Source of the DNA: Halostella limicola
GTDB taxonomy: Archaea; Halobacteriota; Halobacteria; Halobacteriales; Natronoarchaeaceae
Reading direction: 5' to 3'
Assembly (NCBI RefSeq): GCF_003675875.1
Contig: NZ_RCDI01000003.1
Coordinates: 620,001 to 684,000 of the forward strand
DNA: 64,000 bases
The translations under genes and the position numbers were made by a program. Shown here piece by piece: positions 49,191 through 58,352 of the stretch; within the stretch, counting starts at the first letter, position 1; every line of letters begins with the position of its first letter. The notes beneath the pieces were generated by a model. It was not told where the DNA came from and made no database searches. It saw only the letters and a list, made by a program, of their open reading frames with translations.

Positions 49191-49517
49191 ATGGACCTTC
49201 CGAACGACCGCGGTCCCGACGGCGCGACCTCCGAGGTCGACGGGACCTTCCGGATCCGCGACCCGGACGACGTCGTCGAGCGCCGCTACGACCGGTCGGA
49301 CGCGCGGCCGGTGCCGACGATAGTCGTCGACGCGGTCGCCGAGGCTGCGGGCGCGGACCCGCTCGATCTCACGCCGCTCGTGGCGACGATCGACACCGAC
49401 GCGCTCGACGCTCTCTTCCGGTCCGCGTCCCGGGACGCCGTCCTCTCCTTCGAGCACGACGGTTGCCGGGTGACCGTCTCCGGCGAGGGGCGTATCGTCG
49501 TCGCGCCGGGGCGGTGA
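49191..49517 (+). CDS. HalOD1-type output domain protein
   Basis: A 108-residue protein. RRYDRSDARPVPTIVVDAVAEAAGADPLDLTPLVATIDTDALDALFRSASRDAVLSFEHDGCRVTVSGEGRIVV matches the HalOD1 haloarchaeal output domain (alternating helix and beta-hairpin, often joined to response regulators). Here it stands alone 48 bases after the Bat-type regulator and may work with it. Function is inferred only from family context. Confidence 0.8.
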   Translation: MDLPNDRGPDGATSEVDGTFRIRDPDDVVERRYDRSDARPVPTIVVDAVAEAAGADPLDLTPLVATIDTDALDALFRSASRDAVLSFEHDGCRVTVSGEGRIVVAPGR

Positions 49518-49578
49518 CGGCCCCGCCCACACGGGGAGCGACGGATCGCTGAAGTGCCGCCGCGCTACAGGTGACTCT

Positions 49579-50358
49579 ATGAACGTCCGCAGGGGGTTCG
49601 TCTCGCAGGTCGGCATGGGCGAGGAACTGTTCGACCGCGCGGCGGCCGCGGGGTACGACCACGTCGAACTGATGCTGGACGGCGACTGGTCGCGCGAGGC
49701 GCTGGAAACCGCCCCCGAGCGCGTCGCAGACCCGCTTGACGAGCACGGCCTCGACCTGCTGGTCCACCTGCCGTTCGGCGGGTTCGACGTCGGGTCGCCC
49801 CACCCGAAGGTCAGGGAGGGGTCGGTCGCCGAACTCGCCGCGTGCATCGAGACTGCGGGCGAACTGGGCGCGGAGAAGGCCGTCCTCCACGCGGAGTCGA
49901 CCGCCTGGAAGCCGGTCGTCGGCGACGACGAGCGGATCGACCTCGTCGTCGACTCAGTCCGCGAACTCATCGACGTCGCCGACGACGCCGGGGTCGAGAT
50001 CTGCGCGGAGAACATCCCCCGCGCCACCCCGAGCATTCATCAGTTCGACCGCCTCTTCGAGGAGACCGAGGTCTCGATGACGGTCGACACGGGGCACGCG
50101 CGCATGGACGGCGTCGACGCTGGCGGCGTCGCGTCGATGGTCCGGGAGCGCCCGGAGCGGATCTCGCACTTCCACCTCAACGACACCCGCGTGGCCGACG
50201 ACGAACATCTCCCCTTCGGCGCGGGCACCATCGACTTCGGCCGGATCTTTGAGGCTCTCCGCGGCGTCGGCTGGGAGGGGACGCTCTCGCTCGAAGTGTT
50301 CACGCTCGACTACGGCTACGTCGCGGAGAGCCTCGACCGACTCGACGCCCTGCTGTAG
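49579..50358 (+). CDS. Sugar phosphate isomerase/epimerase-like TIM barrel
   Basis: A 259-residue xylose-isomerase-like (AP endonuclease family 2) TIM barrel: AAAAGYDHVELMLDG, VHLPFGGFDVGSPHPKVREGSVAELAACIETAGELGAEKAVLHAEST, GVEICAENIPRATPSIHQF, MTVDTGHARMDGVD, ISHFHLNDTRVADDEHLPFGAGTIDFGRIFEAL. Metal-binding Glu/Asp/His positions are present. It is followed about 80 bases later by a PfkB kinase in the same direction, so a sugar pathway is plausible. The substrate is unknown. Confidence 0.88.
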   Translation: MNVRRGFVSQVGMGEELFDRAAAAGYDHVELMLDGDWSREALETAPERVADPLDEHGLDLLVHLPFGGFDVGSPHPKVREGSVAELAACIETAGELGAEKAVLHAESTAWKPVVGDDERIDLVVDSVRELIDVADDAGVEICAENIPRATPSIHQFDRLFEETEVSMTVDTGHARMDGVDAGGVASMVRERPERISHFHLNDTRVADDEHLPFGAGTIDFGRIFEALRGVGWEGTLSLEVFTLDYGYVAESLDRLDALL

Positions 50359-50437
50359 GGTCGCCGGCCGGACGCGCGGTCGGTTCCCCGCGGTCGTCTC
50401 CGGCAGTACTATCTGCGATAATCACCCACAGACGGCC

Positions 50438-51385
50438 ATGAGCCACGACGTTCTCGTCGCTGGGGAGACGCTCGTCGACTTCATCCCCGACGCCCCCGGC
50501 GCGCTCGACGAGATCGACGCGTTTGCCCGCCGCGCGGGCGGCGCGCCCGCGAACGTCGCCGTCGCGCTGGCGCGACTCGACGAGGCGCCGCTGTTCTGGA
50601 CCCGCGTCGGCGCGGACCCGTTCGGCGACTTCCTCGCGGATACGCTCTCTGAGTACGGGGTGCCCGACCGGTTCGTCGAACGGGACCCGAGCGCCAAGAC
50701 CACGCTCGCGTTCGTCACCCACGACGAGGACGCGGACCGGTCGTTCTCCTTCTACCGCGACGGCACCGCCGACACGCGCATGCAGTCGGGGGCGGTCCCC
50801 GACGACGCGCTCGACAGCGTCGAGTGGGTCCACGTCGGCGGCGTCACGCTGGCGGACGAACCGAGCCGAACGGCGACGCTGGACCTCACGGAACGGGCGG
50901 CCGAGCGGGGCTGTACCGTGTCGTTCGACCCCAACGCGCGCCCCGAACTCTGGGGGAGCGACGCCGAGTTCGAGACGGTCGCGGGGTGGGCGCTTGCGGA
51001 GACGAACGTCCTCAAGGCGACGCCCGCGGAGCTGCGGGCACTGGGCGTCGCGGGCGACGACCCCGAGGCGCTCGCCCGCAACGCCTGCGACGAGGGCCCC
51101 CACACCGTCCTCCTGACCCTCGGCGGCGAGGGCGCGCTCGCCGTCGCCACGGACGAGGCCCCCTGGAGCGGAACGGCCCGCCACGCGGGCTATTCGGTGG
51201 ATCCCGTGGACACGACCGGCGCCGGCGACGCCTTCACGGCCGGCGCCATCGCTGCGCTCGCCGACAGACGCGGCCTCGACGAGGCGCTCGCGTTCGCCAA
51301 CGCGGTCGCCGCCACCACGACGACGGCGAAGGGCGCGATGGCCGCGCTCCCCGACCGCGAGTCGGTCGGCGCGGTGCGGGATTAG
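50438..51385 (+). CDS. PfkB family carbohydrate kinase
   Basis: A 315-residue PfkB kinase (fructokinase/KDG-kinase style): MSHDVLVAGETLVDFIPD, FARRAGGAPANVAVALARLDE (motif 1), WTRVGADPFGDFLADTL, FYRDGTADTRM, VSFDPNARPELW, VLLTLGGEGALAV and the catalytic PVDTTGAGDAFTAGAIAAL (Asp base in GAGD). Sugar specificity cannot be read. Its TAG overlaps the stop of the convergent MFS gene. Confidence 0.92.
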   Translation: MSHDVLVAGETLVDFIPDAPGALDEIDAFARRAGGAPANVAVALARLDEAPLFWTRVGADPFGDFLADTLSEYGVPDRFVERDPSAKTTLAFVTHDEDADRSFSFYRDGTADTRMQSGAVPDDALDSVEWVHVGGVTLADEPSRTATLDLTERAAERGCTVSFDPNARPELWGSDAEFETVAGWALAETNVLKATPAELRALGVAGDDPEALARNACDEGPHTVLLTLGGEGALAVATDEAPWSGTARHAGYSVDPVDTTGAGDAFTAGAIAALADRRGLDEALAFANAVAATTTTAKGAMAALPDRESVGAVRD

Positions 51386-52686
51386 TCCTCAGTCGGCGAC
51401 CCGAGAGGCGAGGTCGCCGTTCCCGGGGCGAGCGCGACGAGCACCGCGCCGACGGCGACCAGCGCCGCGGCAGCGCCGAAGGTGAAGACGTAGCCGTGGG
51501 CCGTCGCCGCCCACCCGCCGAGGGCGCTCCCGACGCCGCCGCCGAGGCTCGACAGCGCGGCGTACGCCCCCAGCGCGTCCCCGCGGGCGGTCGCCGGCGC
51601 CAGCCGCGTGACGAGTCCGGCGGCGGTCACGGCGATGATCGCCCAGGTGACGCCCACGATCGCGAACAGCGGGGACTGGACGGCGAGGGCCGCCGGCGGG
51701 ACGAGCGCCAGCCCGACCAGCCCGACCGCGGGGAACGCCCCGGCCCGCGCGACGAGCGCGACCGTCTGGAGACGGCGGGGGTCGTACCGCGTCGAGAGCG
51801 CGCCGGCACGGGCGTAGAACGCGGCCGACCCCGCGCTCGAGAGGACGAACAGCGCGAACACCTCGCCGGTCGAGAACGACTCCTCGGCGAGGTAGGCGGG
51901 GAGCGGCCCGAAGAACGTCGAGAACCCGACGAAACACAGCGTCAGCGCGACGAGGTAGGCGCCGAGCCCCGAGCGGAGCCGTCCGGAGAGGCGCCGGCGG
52001 TCGAACGACCGCAGCGACCAGTACACCCGCCCCGGGCCGAACGGCACCGCGCGGAACGTCCGCCCCGTCGTCCGCGCGAACTTGCGGTAGACGCGGGCGA
52101 AGCGACGCTCCGACACGGTGGACTTCTCGGGGTACCAGTACGCGACGACGGCGAGGCCGAGGAGCGCCGCCGCGGCCGACAGGAGGAAGAACTGCCGCTG
52201 GGCGGTGACGGCGTCGGTCCGCGTCCCCGCGGCGCCGGTCCACAGTGCCCCGGCGAGCAGTCCGAGCAGCCATCCGTACCCCTGATAGTGATTCAGGCGG
52301 CCGAGCACCCGCTCCCACTCCGCCTCGGGGACACCGTCGACGACGATCAGCGAGAGCACCGGCGCGGCGGCCGCGACCACGAACCACAGCGCCGCGTTGG
52401 CCAGAAGCAGCGCGAAGGGGGACCGCAGGAAGGGGATCGCGGCGAGGACGACGGCCGTCGCGGCCAGCGCCGTCGCGACGAACACGCGACGGCGACCGGT
52501 CCGGGACGCGAGCCGTCCCCAGATGATCGCGCCCGGAACGCCCGCGAACGCAGCGGTCGACGCCATCAGGCCGACCAGGAGCGCGTCGGCGCCCTGTTCC
52601 AGCGCGTACAGGGGCACGAGCAGCGACGCCGCCCCGACGGCGGCGTACCCGGTTCCCCATCCGTACAGCCAGCGATCGCCGGTCAT
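51382..52686 (-). CDS. MFS transporter
   Basis: A 434-residue major facilitator with about 12 helices. WGTGYAAVGAASLLVPLYALEQGADALLVGLMASTAAFAGVPGAIIWGRLASRTGRRRVF carries the loop 2-3 motif A. A central Arg-rich loop is followed by the second six-helix half (YLVALTLCFVGFSTFFGPLPAYL...). The substrate is unknown. It is convergent with the kinase gene, with a four-base overlap of the stop codons. Confidence 0.92.
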   Translation of the reverse strand: MTGDRWLYGWGTGYAAVGAASLLVPLYALEQGADALLVGLMASTAAFAGVPGAIIWGRLASRTGRRRVFVATALAATAVVLAAIPFLRSPFALLLANAALWFVVAAAAPVLSLIVVDGVPEAEWERVLGRLNHYQGYGWLLGLLAGALWTGAAGTRTDAVTAQRQFFLLSAAAALLGLAVVAYWYPEKSTVSERRFARVYRKFARTTGRTFRAVPFGPGRVYWSLRSFDRRRLSGRLRSGLGAYLVALTLCFVGFSTFFGPLPAYLAEESFSTGEVFALFVLSSAGSAAFYARAGALSTRYDPRRLQTVALVARAGAFPAVGLVGLALVPPAALAVQSPLFAIVGVTWAIIAVTAAGLVTRLAPATARGDALGAYAALSSLGGGVGSALGGWAATAHGYVFTFGAAAALVAVGAVLVALAPGTATSPLGSPTED

Positions 52687-52804
52687 TGTGCCTACCTCGC
52701 ACCGCTGATACTTCAGTACCGCGACAGTGGCGCTACTCGCTGCCCGCGCGTCAGGCGGACGTTATCACCGATCGTTTTTGTTTACGCGGAGTGATTCAAA
52801 GGGT

Positions 52805-53281
52805 ATGCATCCGACAGCCGAACGATTCGCAGAGCGGGCGCGCGAGGAGCACGGTCTCGACGTCGACGTGACGGAGTTCCCCGAGGGGACGAAGACCGCG
52901 GAGGACGCCGCGGACGCCGTCGGATGCGACGTGGACCAGATCGTCAAAAGCATCGTCATGCAGGCGGACGGCGACGTCGTCGTCGCCCTCACGAGCGGCG
53001 CGAACCGCGTCAGCGAGGAGCGACTGGCGGCGCACGCGGACGTCCCCGCCGACGCCGTGGAACCGGCAGCCCCCGCCATCGTCAAGGACCGTCTGGGCTG
53101 GTCCATCGGCGGCGTGCCGCCGGTGTGTCACGACGAGGATGTCCCCGTCCTCTTCGACGACACCTTCGAGAACTACGACACGGTGTGGGCGGCCGCGGGC
53201 ACCCCCGACGCGGTGTTTCCGATCGCCCCGGAGCAACTGCTCATCGAGAGCGGCGCGACAGTCGTCGACGTCACCGAGTGA
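52805..53281 (+). CDS. YbaK/EbsC-type aminoacyl-tRNA deacylase
   Basis: A 158-residue YbaK/ProX-like deacylase: VTEFPEGTKTAEDAADAVGCDVDQIVKSIVMQADGDVVVALTSGANRVSEERLAA has the catalytic Lys (IVKSI). VKDRLGWSIGGVPPVCHDEDVPVLFDDTFENYDTVWAAAGTPDAVFPI has the GG(x)PP loop. It edits mischarged tRNA, the exact tRNA being unknown. A GTTTACG TATA-like element lies 27-35 bases before ATG 52805. It is convergent with the next gene, overlapping by 11 bases. Confidence 0.92.
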   Translation: MHPTAERFAERAREEHGLDVDVTEFPEGTKTAEDAADAVGCDVDQIVKSIVMQADGDVVVALTSGANRVSEERLAAHADVPADAVEPAAPAIVKDRLGWSIGGVPPVCHDEDVPVLFDDTFENYDTVWAAAGTPDAVFPIAPEQLLIESGATVVDVTE

Positions 53282-54980
53282 GCGCGCCGTCGGCGCCGTC
53301 CGTGGCGTTCGTCGCGTTCGAACCGCTCCCGGCGTCCGAGTCAGCAGTTCCATCGACGCCGTCCCGCCCGAGCGAGACGAGACGGTCCCCCTCGGCGCCG
53401 ACGTACAGGCGCCGGTTCGCCGGCGTCGGCGGCGTGACGAGGCGGGCCGGCAGGGACGCGGTCCAGCGCTCGCTCCCGTCGTCGACGGCGAGCGCGGTCA
53501 CGCCGCCGTCGAGTGGCACGTACGCCGTCCGTCCCGCGACGGTCGGCCCCGCCCCGACGCCGACGGTCGCTCGGCGAGTCCAGCGCTCGCTCCCGTCCTC
53601 GGGGGAGAGGGCGTGGACCGTCCCGCGCGTACCGGTCCCGTCGCCGCTGTCGCCCTCTTCGTCGATCAGGTCGACGCCCTCGTAGGCGGTCGCGCAGGCG
53701 ACGACGGCGTCGTCGGCGATAGCCAGCGAACGCGGGAGCGCGGGCGCGGCGAGATCGGCATTCCAGTCCGGTTCGCCGGTCTCGGCGTCGACCGCGACGA
53801 CCCTGCCGACCGATTCGCCCCCGTCGGTCACGCGCGCGGAGAGGTACACAACGCCGTCGTCGAGGGCGGGGGCGGAGACGTCGCCCGCGGACTCCCCGAC
53901 CGACTGCTCCCACCGCACCGACCCGTCCGCGAGCGACAGCGCGAGCAGGGTCCCGTCCGCCCGCGTGGCGTAGACGATCTCCCGCCCGACCGCGGGGGCG
54001 ACCGGGACGGACCCGCCGGCGTCCCGGGACCAGCGGACCGACCCGACCTCGGCGGCCAACGCGTGGACCGTCCCCCCGCCGTCGCCGCGGCGGCGGGTGC
54101 CGACGACCACCGTCGCGCCGTCGTCGACCGTCGCGAGGGCGGGGGCGGCGTCCACCGGCCCGTCGACGGACCGCGACCAGCGGGACTCCCCGGATTCGGC
54201 GTTCACGGCGTAGACGGTCCCGCCCGCGCTGGCCGCGAAGACGGTGCCGGCGCCGTCGCCGGCGCTCGTCCTGACCGCCGGCGTTCCGAGGATCCTGTCG
54301 TCGGCCTCGAACGTCCAGCGCTCGCTCCCGCTCTCGGCGTCGACGGCCCGGACGGCGCCGTCAGGGCTCCCGACGTACGCCGACCCCTCGACGATCGCCG
54401 GCGCGCCGGTCGCGCCCTCTCTGGCCCACTGCACGCTCGGGGCGTCGCGTGGGCCGCGCCCGACGGGCGACCGGGCCGTGTTGGCGGCGTCGAAGGCGAA
54501 CTGCGGCCAGGCCGAGGCGGCCGTGCCGACCTCGTTCACCGTCGTCTCGTCGTGGCGCACCGACACCCGCCCGGGCAGGCCGCCCTCGAAGGAGACCGTC
54601 GCGGTGTACTCGATGGTGGTGAGACACTGCGCGCAGACCTCCGCGTCCTCGCGCTCGAACGTCCGGACGGCGACCGAGAGCGCGTCGGCCTCGGCGTCGT
54701 AGGTCGCGTCCGCGAGTTCGGCGGTGTAGCAGGCGTTCGGGGCGGTGGCCGCGCCCTCGACGACGACCCGGCTCTCGGACTCGTCGGTCTGGACCGTCGC
54801 CCGCTGGCTCCCGTTGCCGCAGCCCTGGTCGCGTATCTCGAAGGCGGTGTCGGTGATCGCCGGCGGGGACGCGCCGACGGTCGCCGCTCCGGTGGTCCCC
54901 AGCCCGTCGACGCCGAAGTAGCCGGCCACGGCGCCTCCGAGACAGGCGGAGCCGGCCTTCAGGAGGGTTCTTCGTCTCAT
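53271..54980 (-). CDS. Tat-exported PQQ-like beta-propeller protein
   Basis: A 569-residue exported protein. MRRRTLLKAGSACLGGAVAGYF is a Tat signal. A beta-rich domain with two CxxC-like Cys (DAEVCAQCLTT) spans about 40-155. An eight-bladed PQQ-like propeller follows, with blades such as GAVRAVDAESGSERWTFEA, GTVYAVNAESGESRWSRSV, GTVHALAAEVGSVRWSRDA and GTVHALSPEDGSERWTRRA. No dehydrogenase active-site residues are evident, so it is more likely a scaffold (BamB-like) than an enzyme. The C-terminal tail is Asn/Ser-rich. Confidence 0.9.
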   Translation of the reverse strand: MRRRTLLKAGSACLGGAVAGYFGVDGLGTTGAATVGASPPAITDTAFEIRDQGCGNGSQRATVQTDESESRVVVEGAATAPNACYTAELADATYDAEADALSVAVRTFEREDAEVCAQCLTTIEYTATVSFEGGLPGRVSVRHDETTVNEVGTAASAWPQFAFDAANTARSPVGRGPRDAPSVQWAREGATGAPAIVEGSAYVGSPDGAVRAVDAESGSERWTFEADDRILGTPAVRTSAGDGAGTVFAASAGGTVYAVNAESGESRWSRSVDGPVDAAPALATVDDGATVVVGTRRRGDGGGTVHALAAEVGSVRWSRDAGGSVPVAPAVGREIVYATRADGTLLALSLADGSVRWEQSVGESAGDVSAPALDDGVVYLSARVTDGGESVGRVVAVDAETGEPDWNADLAAPALPRSLAIADDAVVACATAYEGVDLIDEEGDSGDGTGTRGTVHALSPEDGSERWTRRATVGVGAGPTVAGRTAYVPLDGGVTALAVDDGSERWTASLPARLVTPPTPANRRLYVGAEGDRLVSLGRDGVDGTADSDAGSGSNATNATDGADGALTR

Positions 54981-55103
54981 ATCCGGGGCCTCAACGACCG
55001 GCCTAAAGTCCTTTCGGGCGTGGCGACGTGTCCCACGAGAGGAGTTTTCACCGAGCGGGAAGAGTCGGGCCTTTATTCATCCGCCCTGTCGTACCTCCGA
55101 ACG

Positions 55104-57206
55104 ATGGGATCGCTATCTGAACTGTTTGCGCCCGAAAGCGTCGCCGTAATCGGCGCCACCGACCGCGAGGGGTCGGTCGGTCGGGCCATCCTCACGAATC
55201 TCCGCGACGACTTCGACGGTCGGATCGTCCCGGTGAACCCCAGCCGGGAGTCGGTGCTCGGCTTCGACTGCTACCCGGACGTCGGGAGCGTCCCGGACGG
55301 GCCGCCCGGCCTCGCGGTCGTGGTCGTCCCGCCGGGCGTCGTCGTCGACGCCGTCCGCGAGGCCGGCGAGACCGGTGTCCGGAACGTCGTCGTCATCACC
55401 GCCGGGTTCAGCGAGACCGGCAGCGATGGGGCCGCCCGGGAGCGCGACCTCGTCGCCGTCGCCGAGGAGTACGACCTGAACCTGGTCGGCCCGAACAGCC
55501 TCGGTGTGATGAGCACGCCCGTCGGGATGAACGCCACGTTCGGTCCCGAGAACGCGCAGTCTGGCTCGCTCTCCTTCATGAGCCAGTCCGGGGCGTTCAT
55601 CACGGCCGTGCTCGACTGGGCCAACGACCAGGACATCGGCTTCAAGGACGTCGTCTCGCTCGGCAACGAGGCCGTCCTCGACGAGACCGACCTGATCGAC
55701 CACTGGGGCGACGACCCCGACACCGACGTGATCATCGGCTACCTCGAAGGGATCGACGACGGGCAGGCGTTCATCGAGACCGCCCGCGAGGTGACCGACG
55801 ACACGCCGATCGTCCTCGTGAAGTCCGGCCGCACCGATGCCGGCGCACAGGCCGCCTCCTCGCACACCGGCTCTATCGCCGGGAGCGACGAGGCGTACGA
55901 GGCCGGCCTCGAACAGGCCGGCGTCCAGCGCGTCGAGTCGGTGCAGGAGCTGTTCGACTACGCCCGCGCGCTGTCCGGCCAGCCGCTCCCCGAGAGCGAC
56001 GACGTGGCCGTCGTGACGAACGCCGGCGGCCCCGGCGTGATGGCGACCGACGCCATCGGCGACTCGCGGCTCTCGCTGGCCTCCTTCTCCGACGGCACCA
56101 TCGATGCGCTGCAGGACGCGCTGCCCGACGAGGCGAACGTGTACAACCCGGTCGACACCATCGGGGACGCCGACGTTGAGCGCTTCCGCGAGGCCATCGA
56201 CGTGGCCCTCGGCGACGGCGGCGTCGGCGCGGCGGTGGTCGTCTCCGCGCCCACGGCCGTCCTCGACTTCGACGACCTCGCGGAGGCCGTCGTCGACCTG
56301 CAGGCGAAACACGGCAAGCCCGTCGTCACCTGCCTGATGGGCGGCGAGAGCACCGAGTCCGCCGCCGGGATCCTCCGGGAGACCGGCATCCCGAACTACT
56401 TCGACCCCGCCCGGGGCGTCCGCAGCCTCGAAGCGCTCTCGGAGTACCGGGACGTCCGCGAGAGCGAGGTCGAGGAGCCGACCGCGTTCGACGTCGACCG
56501 CGAGCGCGCCCGGGAGATCCTCGAACGCGCCGAGGACCGCGGCGACAACCGCCTCGGCGTGGAGGCGATGGGGCTGCTCGACGCGTACGGTATCCCCACG
56601 CCCGAGGGCGACGTAGTCGACGCGCCGGAGGACGCCGTCGCCGTCGCGCAGGCGATCGACGGCCCCGTCGTGATGAAGATCGTCAGCCCGGACATCCTCC
56701 ACAAGTCCGACATCGGCGGCGTCAAGGTCGGCGTGGAGAACGAGGACGTGTACGACGCCTACGAGGACCTCGTGACCCGGGCGCGGAACTACCAGCCCGA
56801 CGCGAACGTCCTCGGCGTACAGGTCCAGGAGATGGTCGACCTCGAGGAAGGCACCGAGACGATCGTCGGGATGAACCGCGACCCGCAGTTCGGGCCGCTC
56901 GTGCTGTTCGGCCTCGGCGGCATCTTCGTCGAGGTCATCGAGGACACGACGGTCCGGGTCGCGCCGCTGGGGCGCGACGAGGCCGAAGCGATGGTCGACG
57001 AGATCAAGGCCGCGCCGCTGCTGCGCGGTGCTCGCGGGCGCACGCCCGCAGACGAGGACGCCGTGGTCGAGACGATCCAGCGCCTCTCGCAGCTCGTGAC
57101 CGACTTCCCGGCGATACTCGAACTCGACATCAACCCGCTCGTCGCCGGCCCCGACGGGGCCCGGGCGGTCGACATCAGACTCACCGTAGACACCGACAAG
57201 CTATGA
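55104..57206 (+). CDS. acd: Acetate--CoA ligase (ADP-forming), fused alpha-beta
   Basis: A 700-residue acyl-CoA synthetase (NDP-forming). Order: CoA-binding Rossmann domain (MGSLSELFAPESVAVIGATDREGSVGRAILTNL), succinyl-CoA-ligase-like domain with the phosphorylated His254 in AASSHTGSIAGSDEAYEA, VVTNAGGPGVMATDAI, then the ATP-grasp domain (GLLDAYGIPTPEGDVVDAPEDAV...VVMKIVSPDILHKSDIGGVKVGV). The enzyme makes acetate plus ATP from acetyl-CoA and ADP. Single-chain forms are typical of haloarchaea. Its TGA overlaps the ATG of the DRTGG gene. Confidence 0.94.
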   Translation: MGSLSELFAPESVAVIGATDREGSVGRAILTNLRDDFDGRIVPVNPSRESVLGFDCYPDVGSVPDGPPGLAVVVVPPGVVVDAVREAGETGVRNVVVITAGFSETGSDGAARERDLVAVAEEYDLNLVGPNSLGVMSTPVGMNATFGPENAQSGSLSFMSQSGAFITAVLDWANDQDIGFKDVVSLGNEAVLDETDLIDHWGDDPDTDVIIGYLEGIDDGQAFIETAREVTDDTPIVLVKSGRTDAGAQAASSHTGSIAGSDEAYEAGLEQAGVQRVESVQELFDYARALSGQPLPESDDVAVVTNAGGPGVMATDAIGDSRLSLASFSDGTIDALQDALPDEANVYNPVDTIGDADVERFREAIDVALGDGGVGAAVVVSAPTAVLDFDDLAEAVVDLQAKHGKPVVTCLMGGESTESAAGILRETGIPNYFDPARGVRSLEALSEYRDVRESEVEEPTAFDVDRERAREILERAEDRGDNRLGVEAMGLLDAYGIPTPEGDVVDAPEDAVAVAQAIDGPVVMKIVSPDILHKSDIGGVKVGVENEDVYDAYEDLVTRARNYQPDANVLGVQVQEMVDLEEGTETIVGMNRDPQFGPLVLFGLGGIFVEVIEDTTVRVAPLGRDEAEAMVDEIKAAPLLRGARGRTPADEDAVVETIQRLSQLVTDFPAILELDINPLVAGPDGARAVDIRLTVDTDKL

Positions 57207-58264
57207 CTCACGCAACGCTCGTCACGTCGATCCACGAAAGTACCGGCAAGACCGCCATCACGCTCGCGCTCGCGCAACACGCCGCCGAGGCGGGGGAGGA
57301 GGTGGGCTACATGAAGCCGAAGGGCACTCGCCTGCAGAGCAACGTCGGCAAGACCCTGGACGAGGACCCGATGCTGGCCCGCGACGTGCTCGGCCTCGAC
57401 GCCGAGATGCACCAGATGGAGCCGATCGTCTACTCGCCGACGTTCGTCGAGCAGGCGATCCGCGGCAAGGAGGACCCCGACGAGCTCCGGGAAATCGTCG
57501 CGGAGCAGTTCGCGGCGATCGCGGAGGGGAAAGACCACATGTTCGTCGAGGGCGGCGGCAGCCTCACCACCGGCGGGATCATCGACCTCACCGACGACGC
57601 GGTCGCGGAGGTCGTCGACGCGCAGGTCGTCCTCGTGGCCACCTACGAGCGACCGACCGACGTCGACGACGTCCTCGCCGCGGCCGACCGCCTCGGCGAC
57701 CGCCTCGGCGGCGTCGTGTTCAACCTCGTCGCCGACGCCGACTACGACGAACTGGAGACCGACGTCGTGCCGTTCCTCGAAGGGCGGGGCGTCCCCGTCA
57801 TGGGCGTCCTCCCCCGCGAGCGCGACCTCGCCGGCGTCACCGTCGGCGACCTCGCGGACGAGCTCGCGGCCGAGGTGCTCACGGACGTCCCCACCGACGA
57901 GTACGTCGAGCGCTTCAGCGTCGGCGCCATGAGTTCGAACGAGGCGCTCCGGCACTTCCGGCGGACGAAAGACGCCGCGGTCATCACCGGCGGCGACCGC
58001 GCTGACATCCACACCGCGGCGCTGGAAGCGCCGGGCGTGAAGTGCCTGATCCTCACCGGCGGCCACCGCCCCTCGGGCGCGGTCGTCGGGAAGGCCTCTG
58101 AGAAGGGCGTGCCGATCCTGCTCGTGCAGACGGACACGCTGACGACGGTCGACCGCGCCGAGGACGTCGTCCGCTCCGGGCGCACCCGCGACGCGGCGAC
58201 CGTCGACGCGATGCGGGCCCTCCTGACCGACCACGCCGACGTGGACGGCCTGCTGGGGCACTGA
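57203..58264 (+). CDS. BioD-like/DRTGG domain protein (phosphotransacetylase-related)
   Basis: A 353-residue protein resembling the N-terminal regulatory part of long phosphotransacetylases. The first 220 residues are a dethiobiotin-synthetase-like P-loop domain (SIHESTGKTAITLALAQHA; HMFVEGGGSLTTGGIIDLTDD). A DRTGG domain follows (VERFSVGAMSSNEALRHFRRTKDAAVITGGDRADIHTAAL...GVKCLILTGGHRPSGAVVGKA). The catalytic Pta domain is absent. Translational coupling (ATGA) to the ADP-forming acetyl-CoA synthetase suggests that it regulates that enzyme, which is inference. Confidence 0.88.
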   Translation: MTHATLVTSIHESTGKTAITLALAQHAAEAGEEVGYMKPKGTRLQSNVGKTLDEDPMLARDVLGLDAEMHQMEPIVYSPTFVEQAIRGKEDPDELREIVAEQFAAIAEGKDHMFVEGGGSLTTGGIIDLTDDAVAEVVDAQVVLVATYERPTDVDDVLAAADRLGDRLGGVVFNLVADADYDELETDVVPFLEGRGVPVMGVLPRERDLAGVTVGDLADELAAEVLTDVPTDEYVERFSVGAMSSNEALRHFRRTKDAAVITGGDRADIHTAALEAPGVKCLILTGGHRPSGAVVGKASEKGVPILLVQTDTLTTVDRAEDVVRSGRTRDAATVDAMRALLTDHADVDGLLGH

Positions 58265-58352
58265 CGGCGACCGCAAAGCGATCGGCGGGCCGAGTGCCCG
58301 GTCTCGGCCGCTGATCGCAAGGAATACGCCCGCCGCGGCGGTACCGGCGACC

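Noticed and set aside
53271-53281. Overlap of convergent genes as a sign of misannotation
   Set aside because: Both proteins have full family motifs up to their ends. Short convergent overlaps also occur at 51382-51385 and 62115-62118.
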